Positions 34,201-46,200 of a stretch of DNA of 64,000 nt are shown here, in pieces. A model generated the notes under the pieces. It saw only the letters and a program-made list of their open reading frames with translations. It searched no databases and was not told the DNA's origin. Numbering within the stretch: the stretch's first letter is position 1; each line of letters opens with the position of its first letter. Source of the DNA: Achatina immaculata (Eukaryota; Mollusca; Gastropoda; Stylommatophora; Achatinidae); contig CM019691.1 of assembly GCA_009760885.1 (NCBI GenBank), forward strand, positions 33,121,814-33,185,813. Reading direction: 5' to 3'. The translations under genes and the position numbers were made by a program.

Positions 34201-37200
34201 CAAGATCTCTATGCTTCTTATATTCCTCCGTCTTTTGGTAAAGCGAATGTTTATCCAGCATCAGTTAACAGCAGTCAGGAGGAAGAAAGTGATTCTGATG
34301 AGGAAGGTATTTAACAACAGCTTCTGACAAAATGTTACTTTTTTCCCACAAAAAAAAAATTGTGGGTGGTATGGGGTCTGAGACTTTCTTATGTGTTTTC
34401 AGAATATTTCAGAATCCTATCTTACATCTCCAGCTCAGAATTAGATAACTGTTTTAAGCAGAATGGGCAGGAGTTCGAGTTGGATGTTAATACAGTCACT
34501 TTACTATGAAAAATCAGAGTAGTGTCTGTGCTCTGAGATTCTGGAATAAATTAAAATATTGCATCAAATCATGTTCCTCTTCAAGATAATATTATAATTC
34601 ACATACTAATTACTTGGGGGGGGGGGGGTTGGAGTTAGTCTTATCCAGGAAGAGATTAAGCCTCTAGTTATCTATATTTCTCTAACGTGTGCTTAGATTA
34701 CCTGATCCATCAGTTTCAGAAGTGCACTCAGTTTCTTGATGTGTTTATTGCTTGATTTATATATTCCTCATACAAAATGACGGTTTTACTGTCTTTTTTA
34801 TGCTCAGGCCTGCTAAGTTTTGACTTTGTTGTTTGCTCTTTCTGTTTTGTCTAAATGATTATTTTGTTTTCATCATTTTGTTTGCTGCTCTTTCTGGTTG
34901 TTTTAATCAGGGTCTCTCTTCACTTCATTATATTTTCTGCATTCATGGCAAATTCAGAAATGTAAGCAGAATTAATCTGCTATTAGCATTTAAACATAGG
35001 TAGACTGTAGCCATCCTTTTAGTGCAGTAACTATTTTTCCTCCTTTTTTTTTTTTTAATTTTTATTGACCAAATATTGTGTTGAGTCTGTATATGTTTTC
35101 AGCTCATTTTGAATGCCAAGCCAGCTTAATGGATTTTATAGTTTTATTGTTCTAAAAAGTTCTTATTTGTTTTAGGAATTTTAGGATCATTTAGCTCGTT
35201 GGCACCGTGCTGCCACTTGCAAAGCATTATTTAAGTCATTAGTAGTGATGCTGTCAAGTTACATGGCAGTGGATCAGATTTTCATTGGGCTCACTCTCAT
35301 ATTACACTACTTTCTTCAATCTCACTTGTCAGGCTAACCATATTACAGATTTTCTTCAGTCTCACTTGTCAGACTATAATAGCTATCTCTGTTTATTACA
35401 GATTTTCTTAAGTCTCACTTGTCAGACTGTAGGCATATTACAGATTGTCTTCATTCTCATTTGTCAGAGTATTGTCTGTTTATTACAGATTGTCCTCAGT
35501 CTCATTTGTCAGAGTATTGTCTGTTTATTACAGATTGTCTTCAGGCTCACTTGTAAGAGTATTGTCTGTTTATTTACAGATTGTCTTCAGGCTCACTTGT
35601 CAGAGTATGTCTGTTTATTACAGATTGTCCTCAGTCTCATTTGTCAGAGTATTGTCTGTTTATTTACAGATTGTCTTCAGGCTCACTTGTAAGAGTATTG
35701 TCTGTTTATTTACAGATTGTCTTCAGGCTCACTTGTCAGAGTATTGTCTGTTTATTACAGATTGTCCTCAGTCTCATTTGTCAGAGTATTGTCTGTTTAT
35801 TTACAGATTGTCTTCAGGCTCACTTGTAAGAGTATTGTCTGTTTATTTACAGATTGTCTTCAGGCTCACTTGTCAGAGTATTGTCTGTTTATTAAAACAG
35901 TGAAATTTATCCAAGAGACAGGACTGCAGATATAGACAGACAATGCGAACGAAGAATGAATGAATGAATGAATGAATAATCTTTATTTTTCAAGGGTAAA
36001 GAATTGGGCACGCAGGCCCGTCTTACATTCTGCCCTTCATCACTCCATCTTTCATTCTTCCCACACACTTGATTTAGTACAAAAATACAAATTAAATTAG
36101 TAAAAACATATCAAAAGCGTGTAAGATTTAACTACTACATTCAAGGTAAAAGAGAAGAAGTAATTAACCTAATAAAATAGCACTCGAAGAGGAAGAAGAA
36201 GAAGTCTGTTTATTACAGATTGTCTTAAGTCTCACTTGTCATACTGTAGGCATATTACAGATTGTCTTCATTCTCATTTGTCAGAGTATTAGCCATCTCT
36301 GTTTATTACAGATGTTCTTCTGTCTCACTTGTCAGACTGTAGCTATATTACAGATTATTACAAGTATTCTTCAGTCTTGTCACTTCCTTTGCTGCAGTGC
36401 TTCTCCATGTTTCATGAGGTTTTACCTTCAGCATGTGACAACATGGGTTCCACATTCATTTTTTTTTTTTTTTAAGAAGCTCCTGTTGATCATCTCAAGG
36501 CATGTATCTCTAGTAAGGTTTGACACAGACCCACCATGAAAGACATTTATGCCACAGTTTGAGATGAACCATGCATTTTCTTTTCTGTTTCACTTTGTAT
36601 TCTTTGGCATGCGCTTTTTTTTTTTTTAAGTGATTGCCAGCCCAGTAGGCATATTCATTCTTGTTGGATTGAATTTCATTTTTTAGTTACAATAGGAAAC
36701 AGTATGTTGTTTTAATATCATGATGTGAATGTCAGCTTAAAATGATGATGTAGTAGTTATATTTGTCCTGTTGTTGTGAGTAAGCTTGACTTCTCTCTGG
36801 ACATCAGATAGCACTGATGATGAGGAAGAGGATGAAGAGGAGGAGGAGGAAGAGGAAGAAGAGGAAGAAGAAGTACATCAATCAGGAGAGCTGAAAAGGG
36901 GTATTGAAACTGCATTTACTTTTGATGAATTAGTTTTTTCGTTTTCTTTTACAGAAGAATTTAACAGTGAAACACAATAAGACAGTATTAGGACGTGTGG
37001 AGTTAAAATTGCATATGGATAAAAAAAAATGGGTTGAGAAATTAAATATAAGACAGGGTTGTGTATCAGTCACTGGATAAATTGGTATTTAAAAAAAAAA
37101 TTGGTATCAGCTCACCTCAGAAAAAACTCCAGAAATTGTAGTCTTTTTTTTTTTTTTTGGTTAGACTCATATGCCTGAGTGGGAGATGCCAGAAGTTGTA

Positions 37201-40200
37201 GTCATGATAGGTAATCTTTGTTATGAAAGCAGGAGCTGATGTTCTTTGTAGCCAGTGTAATGAAGATGTTGAGGCACAGCTTTGTGTCAGATTGAGAGTG
37301 GGTTAAAGCTGCTGCTTTTTTTTTTTTTAGTCCCTGAGTGTACTTGTATTTGTACGAACTCCCTGTAACTGCGAGCTGATGTTCTTTGCAGCCGATGCTG
37401 TAGAGATGTTGAGGCACCTCATCGTATCGGCATGGGAGCAGATTATGGTGGCTACTTTTTCGGTCCTGGAGTACAGCTAAAAAAGCAGGGGGTGTGCAAT
37501 GCTTTTTTAGCAGACTCCACCACCATGGGGACTATGGTGATCCCTGCCCCATTAGCCAGGCTGTGCCTGTTACTGGGGGTACCATGGAGAGGTGGGACAG
37601 GGTCTTGGTCAGCTGTGGGTCACTAACCCTGACACTGGCAAATCAGCTATGGGCTGCTGATTACCTTATTGGCTAAAAAGGAGAGGGATTTGCAGTACTT
37701 TTTTTTTTTTTTAGCAGACTCAGCAATCAAAGAGATTATAATGATCTCTGCCCCATTAGCCAGGCTAGGCCTGTAACTGGGGGTTCCATCAGAGAGGTGG
37801 GACAGGCTCTTGGTGGGCTGTTGTTTGCCAACCCTGACACTAGTATTTCAGCTGTGGGTCACTGTTTTGCCAAATTGGACGGTGGTTAGGTAATGTTGGG
37901 AAGATTGTTAGAGCACAGAATAGTAAACTGAATTTGAAGAACTGTCTGAAGCATTGGAAAGTGAAGAAAAAAAAGCTGGGTATCGCTCATGTCACCATTT
38001 TAAGCCTGAAAATGCCACTCACATAACTTTGATTTGTTGAATATATTCTTAATTTCTTTTTTGTTCTTAGTTTTGATTTGTTTTAATTTGCCACTTTATT
38101 TGAATATCTTAGTGAGGGCTTAGCCTAAAAGTGTAGAAACTGGTTTTTTGTAACATTTCTTTTGGTTTACTTTTAGGAATATCCATTCTTTCCAGTCACA
38201 GTATATTGCATTTATTTTCTTTGTGCTTTGATTATTTTGTAACAAAAGAGTATTTTATTATTTATTGCTGTGATAATTTCTGAACATCCAAATACTTTTT
38301 TAAAATAAATGATGGTATTGGGCATGCACAAATATCACATGGTGGGTTGTTTTATTTTAAAAATAAGTCATAATTTTAAAGAAGTGTAGTTGTAGTTAGT
38401 TATGTAGTTAGTTATTGTATCCCTCTGTATAACTGTTTTTTTAACAGTTAAAAACTGAAATGCACCAATTTTCTTACTGTACATAATACATCAAAAGTAA
38501 TCATAAATAATAAATATGTCTTTGTTCATAATGTCATTACATTATTCACAATATGTACTGAGTAAGGGTTGCTTTTGGGATCACTAACATCATCTCTGGC
38601 TAGGACTGGGAAATCATAACTGGTTGAGACAGCATCTGTTCCTCACAGTTCTCACTGGAACAAGCTGTACCACAACAGGCCAGAAAATAAAGTTGGGATA
38701 AATGTAATACACACCATGGTGGAGCTTACTGAAAGTTTGGGCACTGCAGTTCATTGAAAAAGTGGCTTTTGAATAGTATGGCTTCTAATGGGTTGGTGTC
38801 ACATGGCTCTCTTATTGTGGCAGACTTTAAATAAAGGCATTTTCAGAACATCACTCAAAAAAAGTAAAATTATACTTATCTTTGATGACTGTTAAATCTT
38901 CCAGAGCAGTTGCATATTTCCTCATATTATTTTTCAAATCACTATATGTGAATTGTATGATGCTGTATGATGTATACAAAGAAATATACTTTCTACATGG
39001 CTAGCATATAATAAATGTTATGTTGAGCACACACAGAAAAATCACTTGTGGCAGCTTCTGAAACCACTTGTACCATAAGCTGAACTGGCGCATTAAACTT
39101 TATTTCAGGTTCTAAGCTTCTTTCAGAACAGTACAATCCATTGAAACCTTTTGACAGTGTACAAGGTACTATTAAACCTATTTAGTAGATTGCAAAGATT
39201 AGAAGGTATCAGTAGCCACTGAGATCTGTACCTCTTTGTATATGATATATAACCTGAAAGAATGTCTAATTCACTTTCAGTTAAGATTTTGTTTTGCAGT
39301 GCTGACAAATTTGTGGATGTGCAGTCATTATTTTGTTTGTATATTTGAGTCTTCTATTATCTTTTCTTATCCAGACTGCCAGATTATCCATATGTATACA
39401 CAAACTAGCTATAAAATGTAAAGTTCTTGTGTGGTTTAGCTTGAAAGATAAAATAAATTGATAAAGTGTATCACTAAAGCAATACTTTTTTTTTTTTCAC
39501 CAAGGTATCATTGTCAAATTATGGCATCTCCTAGTGATGGTTTGCTGCATTGGATCTCCAGCTTGTTCTGTCTCTTGCTTCTCCTTACAGTGTATCGAGC
39601 CAAGCTAATTCTTATCTTCATGACATTATCCACTCATTTGTATCAGTGTCATTATTTCTGTTAAAGTGTGAGGAAGAATATAAAAATAAAAGCAACACAC
39701 TGTTTAATACTGGTAACTGGGCAGATAAGCATAACAGTTATATTTCTCCACATAGACTTTCTGCAGGTTGATGTTCCTTTCCTTGTGGGAGAAGAAGCTT
39801 TTTGATTGCTTCCTAATCTGATCTGCATCACTTTCATCATCAGAAGTGACCTCTGATTGCGCAGAGCCTCTTAAAATGGACTGAAGATATGATAAATCAC
39901 ATGGTGCCATGGGCTGTAAGGCGCAGAATGGAAAGCAGACTGAGAAAAAGGGAAAATTGAAAGATGGAAAGAATATTTCAGCAGTGTACTAAATAGACCA
40001 TAACCTTAAGCAATAGCAGATGCACCATCAGCAGAAGAAGAACTTAAGATAAGCACAGGACCTATAGCAATAGAAGAGATCAGGACAACAATCGGTTAAG
40101 TAAAAGAAGCATGGGCTGACCCAAAGAGACATGGAGGTGTACAGCTTGTAAAGAAAGGACTGAGATGGGAGACAGCCAAGAAGATAGCAAAGGACCAATA

Positions 40201-43200
40201 GAAGTGGAAATACCTTACTACTAGCAGATATTGTGTTAAAAAACAATTGCTGGTAAATTACCAATTAAAAAAAAAGAAAAACTGAAACTTTGGAGGTCTT
40301 GGTTACCATAACAAGTTTATATTATAAAAAAACTATTAAAAAGAAACCAGCGAAATTGGATGGAGGATAATCAGGCCAGTTGACTGATGATATTCAGTCT
40401 GTATGGAGGAGGACCAGCCAGTTTTGACTTTGGTTCCTCATGCGAGCATTTTATAACGCCACAAATAAAGTTTAAAAAAAAAAATGAACATTTAATTCCC
40501 TCTGATATTTGTAAACTGTGTTCAGTTTTAGATTAAGAAAAAAAAGCATAAAGTACTGAATGTTGTAATGAGAAAACTAGTATTTCGGAAAGTACTTCAT
40601 ACAAGGTGAAAGACAACTATACTGGTTATAAAAACTCTAGTGTGCTCACTGTACCAGCAGCCCCATGTGTCTTGGAGACTGACAGGATGAGAGAGAAATT
40701 GAGCTTTGTCAGTTACACTTACTCTTCCCATCTTAAATGTTTCTGCCCATTCATGAACTTTGGCTGTTTTTGCTTGCATACTGAGCTAACATTCTGTGGT
40801 GAATTTCACCAGGTTTCACTACCTTGGCTTAACATCACTTCGGCACACAGTTCAGCAGTAGTACAGTTCTGTAGCAGTGTTCATGTTTATTTGACCTTGA
40901 CCTCAACTAGACTAAACAGCAGTGTGAACTTCCTGTTGGCCATTGCAAATATGTTGTATTGTGCCAGCTTTTATTCATTGTGGTTACTGGGCAATTTTCA
41001 AAATATCTTTACTTTTTTATTCTCCCTTGCATTATTCCTTTTTAATATAGCCAGAATATTTTCATTTTCTGTTTCTTATATTTTTCATTATTTTTTAAAA
41101 CATTTTAGTTTTTTCTTTTTTTTTTTTTTGTGTAAAACCTTTTATTTATGCCCAAAGAAAATGCCTCATTCTTCTGTACATCCATATTACAAGGGTATTG
41201 ATTTTGTTAATTTCTAAACTCCTGCCACAGAGAGGAGTGTGGAGTACACATAGCATTTGAAGTAATAGAGTTAAGTGTTGTATGGTTAGACTTCAAAATA
41301 ACATTTGAAAACTCTCAACTTCATTAGATGCATTATTTGTTTGGAGGTAATGAACTTTTTTCATTCTGTTGAGGCTGCATTCACCAGTTCCTTTTCTTGT
41401 GTTAATTTCTGTTTCTTTCCATCATGTTTGAAAATTATCACTTGGTCTTTGTTGTTCTCTACCCTACCAGATACCATGACTTTGTCTTTCTAATATTTAT
41501 TTCTAGTCCATAATCATGGCTTCTGCTTTTTATGTGTCACAAAATTTTGCAAGTCAGGATTTTCTACCATCTTCACTGTGTCATCAGCATATCTGAAATT
41601 ATTAATGTTTCACCCATTAATGACTGATCCATGAATTTGACTAATATCGTTTATGACTTTCAAAGTTTTAAAGGATAATAACAATTAATTTTTTTTTTCT
41701 TTTTTCTCCTCTTGGAATGTAGTCCTATTATGGTTTAGAGTACTTGAGGATGTGGTGTTAGTGCCCATGTTTTCCTTGTCCTGGAATCACTCTAGAGTGA
41801 TATGGAAAGAACTACACTTCCACAGCTCTAGGAGGAGTCTGGTACCCATTTCTATATTTCTACAGCTGTGTTACTGGGGCATCATTGGCCAAACTTGAAG
41901 CAGCAACCTCCATGTGAAAGACAAGTGCACTAACCAGTGCTCTATTCAGACTCCAACACCCTCAGAATTATGAGATGTGAGCATCTGATTTTGTTGAAAT
42001 GCACTGATGCCATAAATGCAGTGTATTCTGATGTGCATCACTCTGCAGGCAATACTCAGATTTCAGGAGCAGTTTTTCTGATTTTAGTATACCAGGTACT
42101 CATTTTTTTATACTTGGATTGACTGGGGCATGGCTGCAGCATGTCCACAATCCACTAACTTCAAGTGAGAATTCAGCTCACTGTATCTTTACATCCTCCC
42201 CGTGCTGTTAGGACTGGTATGATTGTTTGCTAAGTTTTCCTGTTTTCGACAAGTTTTTCAACCTCATCAAAGGATTTTATGTCTACTAATTTGGCTCTCT
42301 TAATAATGACCTCTTTGGAGTTTCACGTGGTCAACCTCTTTTTCTTGTTGTGCTCCACTTGATAGCTTGTTTTGGGATTCTCTGACTGTTTCTTCTCATC
42401 ATGTGACTGTGTCCATCTCCTTTTTCTAATCACCCATGAGACAGGTTATTGTTCTTGCTCACAACCTAGAGGCCTACAGAAGAGCTGTTAGGGAGGCAGT
42501 TCCGCAAGGAACATGCAAATGAATGAATGAATGATACTCACTCCTTATTTGTATTTCCAATTGTCTCTGCCTGTATGTATTACGGTTTTCCGCCGTTCAT
42601 TTCCCTGCTTCTGGCCATTGCATTTCAATGATCATCATCATCATGTGCCGTGCCGACTGGCGTTGGCTATTATGCTTCTCCAGAGTACATTCTTCATTAG
42701 TTATTTTTGCTGTCCAGGGGATTCGCAACATTCTTCTAATAAACCACATTTCTGCTGCTTCCAGTGATTTCAATGATGCCCAGTACATCTGGGTGGTGTC
42801 TGTCCATTTCTCAGATTACTTGAGCAGTTTTTAATAGTGCTTCCAGTGTTCTTACAATCCAGAATCCAATCTTTGTCATATATTTGGGGCAGATGAATGC
42901 ATTCTTTTGATTGCTATCTGAGTTCTTCAGAGTTGGTATCCCTGATGCGTCACCATTGACTCGGTTAGTTTTGTTGTGAGTTTCCATAATAATTCCTTTT
43001 TTCTCCATCTGGAGTCACCTCTAGGTGGGTCTCATGATAAAATTCAAAATACGTGATGGATCGAGCGACATCCCGCTGAATTTTGCATGACAGCAAGTGT
43101 GTTAAAAGAGCTTACTATAACTATACTACTTATGTACTCTTACCTCATATAATATTTAGAATTTTATTTATTCATTCCAGCTTTTATTGGAAATCATATT

Positions 43201-46200
43201 TCATTAAAATAAATTAATTTGTGACAGATTTTATACTTTGATTTATTTTTAGTGGTTATACGAGATTGGACATGATTTTTTTTTAACTGATGTAAAAAAA
43301 ATACTTGTCATTTTTAAAAAAAATCAATATTTTTATAACATCTGTGCTGACATTGCTGTTGTAATATTTGCTTTAGTCTTGTCACATAAGCGTATGCTAA
43401 TATTTTCACAATTTGTTGCAGACCTAGAAAAAAAACTTACAGATGAAATTTTGGCAAATAGATCAAACCCATTGCATGCATTGACAGGTATAGTCTGAAG
43501 AGATGTGTGAGAGCTTTTGATACATTTGAGATAGTTAAGTTCAGGAAACTTCAACAGAGGACATTTGTCATGTGCATACATGCACTTTTGTCATGCCACG
43601 TGTTCATTTCAGATTAACCTTTCAGCAGAATAAAGTTTAGTGTCTAACATTTTTATCTTTAAGTTTTATCTAATTATCAGTCAACAGCATTTGGGATTCT
43701 CTTTTTGTGTTCTTTTTTAGGTGTGATTTTTTTTGCCACAGATCTCTGCTGTCATTTTTTTTAGAGATAAGATCTGGAATCTAAAATTTGAAAACCTAAG
43801 TGAATACAGGAAGAGATATGATCTGGAATCTAAAATTTAGAATACGCGAAGGTCATTTGAGAGTAGATACATTAATCTGATGATTGGTAATGTAGTTAAG
43901 TTATATACAGGTATTTGTTATGTGATGGTTAACAAGCTTCTGGAGCAAGATGAGAAGAATATTGCAGTTCATGTGGAAAAATACATTGAAAATAGTTTCT
44001 GTTTTTTTTAACCATACCTGTCATTACGGCTTGAGGTTCTTGGTCCACCCTTCTGCTTGTGTTTTTGCTTTTTATTAATGATAATTATTTGATGTGAGAC
44101 ATTTTTCATTAAATAAATTAATCCACAGTATCAGATTCTGTTCAGACACAAGGATATCGAGTTTTTCCAGTGCATCGATCGGATGATTTATTAATTGATG
44201 ATGAAGATGAAGATGATGACGATTCAGGTTTCAGTAAATCTTTCATATTGATAATTAATACCTTGTTCAGCATTTTCCTTTTTCTTTTTTTTTTTTTGTT
44301 TCAATTTCTTATTGAATTTTTGTGTGATTTTACCTTTGAATTTTTTTGAAGTTGTGAATATTTCACTTGTGTGCCTCATTTGATTAGGAATTGAATTGTT
44401 GTATTTACTATTCCCATCTATATGCTTTTATTTCAGTGCTACATTTCTGTGAAAGACTGAAGAATGCACCTTGTATTCTTTATGTTGCAGATGACATACA
44501 TTATTACTGAACTTGTGTGTTAAACTACTTTTAGAAATTTATTCTGACTGAATGATGCTGATTTTCTAATAAGTGTTAAAATGGTATATAATGAATGTGT
44601 CAGATCTGAATTGGATCACTTAAATTTAACAAAATTAGAAGTGCAGTAGCAAAATTAAAAATGCTGATTTTGCTTTTAGCATGGTTTAGTCCACCTTTTT
44701 TTTTTTTTTAAAATAACTACTTCTATTGATTATTTCATATTATTAAACTGAGTCAAACCAAGCATGAAATGTGTGATCAAACTGAAGTTGAAAAGTAAGG
44801 CACTAACTAAAATAAATGCATTAAATTATTTTAACTAGTGAAAAAGAGTTCCATCTGTGAGGCAGAGACCACAGGGAAAAATTCTTTGCTTCTATTTAAA
44901 GTTTAAGAAAATCATTTATCAGTGCTGGTGAATGCTTAGGATATCCTATGATAATCTGGCATTACACGAACATGGGTCTCTTTAGCTGATCCCCACACTA
45001 TGTTTAAATAAAATTGTCCTGTATTTTCTCTACGGTGAACTGGCTGCATTATATTTAATTTCATGTTTAACTTAATGCTACTTTTCTCATACAATCATAA
45101 CCTCAGCTAGTTTCTGTTCTTGATCATCTCAAGAGGGTTCAAACACATGGACCATACTTCTAGACCACCTTGTCTTTGGTGGTTGCTGAACATTCTTTCT
45201 CTGGTTTGAGGTCATGCCTCTTGAAAGTGATCTATGTAATTTTTTTTTTTTGTTTGGTCTTTTGTACACATCATCATTATCATCAGTCCTCTGTACTCGC
45301 AGTGGAGCATCAACAAAGGTTCTCCAGCCAATCTCGTCTTGAGCAAGTTGGGATATACCTCAAACCATGTCTTTCCCACTTCCTCTAGTTCTTCTTGTGT
45401 TGTGCATCTCCATGTCCCCAATGACTTGCCCCTCTTTCTTTTTCCTTTAGGTACACATAAATGAACTTAATGAATATTTTCCCTTGATAATGTTTTATGT
45501 ATTTCTTGATTTGTTTTGTTTTGGCTAGACGATAGTGGATCTGACAAGAGCTTGTCTACAGCTCTGAAGAAGGATCCGGCACATCAGGGTATGTATGCTT
45601 GTCAGTGATTCATTTCATGCCTTCTTTTACAGCGTGACTGTTAAAATAAGATATTGACTTGTGCTTTGTGGTATAGAGTGACTGGTAAAATGGGATATTG
45701 ACTTGTGCTTTGTGGTATAGAGTGACTGTTAAAATAGGATATTGACTTGTGCTTTGTGGGTGACTGGTAAAATGGGATATTGACTTATGCTCTGTGGTAC
45801 AGAGTGACTGTTAAAATAGGATATTGACTTGTGCCCTGTGTTGCACAGTGACTGGTAAAATGGGATATTGACTTGTGCCCTATGTTGCACAGTGACTGGT
45901 AAAATGGGATATTGACTTGTGCCCTGTGTTGCACAGTGACTGGTAAAATGGGATATTGACTTGTGCCCTGTGTTGCACAGTGACTGGTAAAATGGGATAT
46001 TGACTTGTGCCCTATGTAATAGAGTTATTGATAGAATGGAATTTTCACTCATGCCCTGTGTTACGGAGTGACTGCTTAAATGGAATATTGACTACTGTCC
46101 TCTGAGTGACTGGTAGAATGGGATATTGACTCATGCCTTGTTTTATAGAGTTGTTGACTAAGTTGCTAGAACAGATAAATGGCTTATGAGCTCCTCGGGA

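Noticed and set aside
35285..35935. Overlapping open frames of up to 152 codons with repeated LSVYLQIVFRLTC-like motifs
   Set aside because: They come from the 45/46-bp minisatellite, which is open in several frames at once.
36901..36980. Read-through of exon 7 giving an alternative C-terminus
   Set aside because: The gtattg donor at 36901 joins in phase to exon 8 and onwards to the conserved MIC60 C-terminus; read-through would lose all conserved domains. Retained-intron transcripts remain possible but unsupported.
40606..41217. 203-codon plus-strand open frame, the longest in the IMMT introns
   Set aside because: T-rich intron sequence giving a Phe/Leu/Ser-rich product with a poly-Phe run, no domain and no splice or start context; a composition-driven frame.
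45630..46160. Regular repeats that could suggest a CRISPR-like array
   Set aside because: Contiguous 44-bp units without unique spacers in a eukaryotic intron; a minisatellite. The same holds for 35290-35905.
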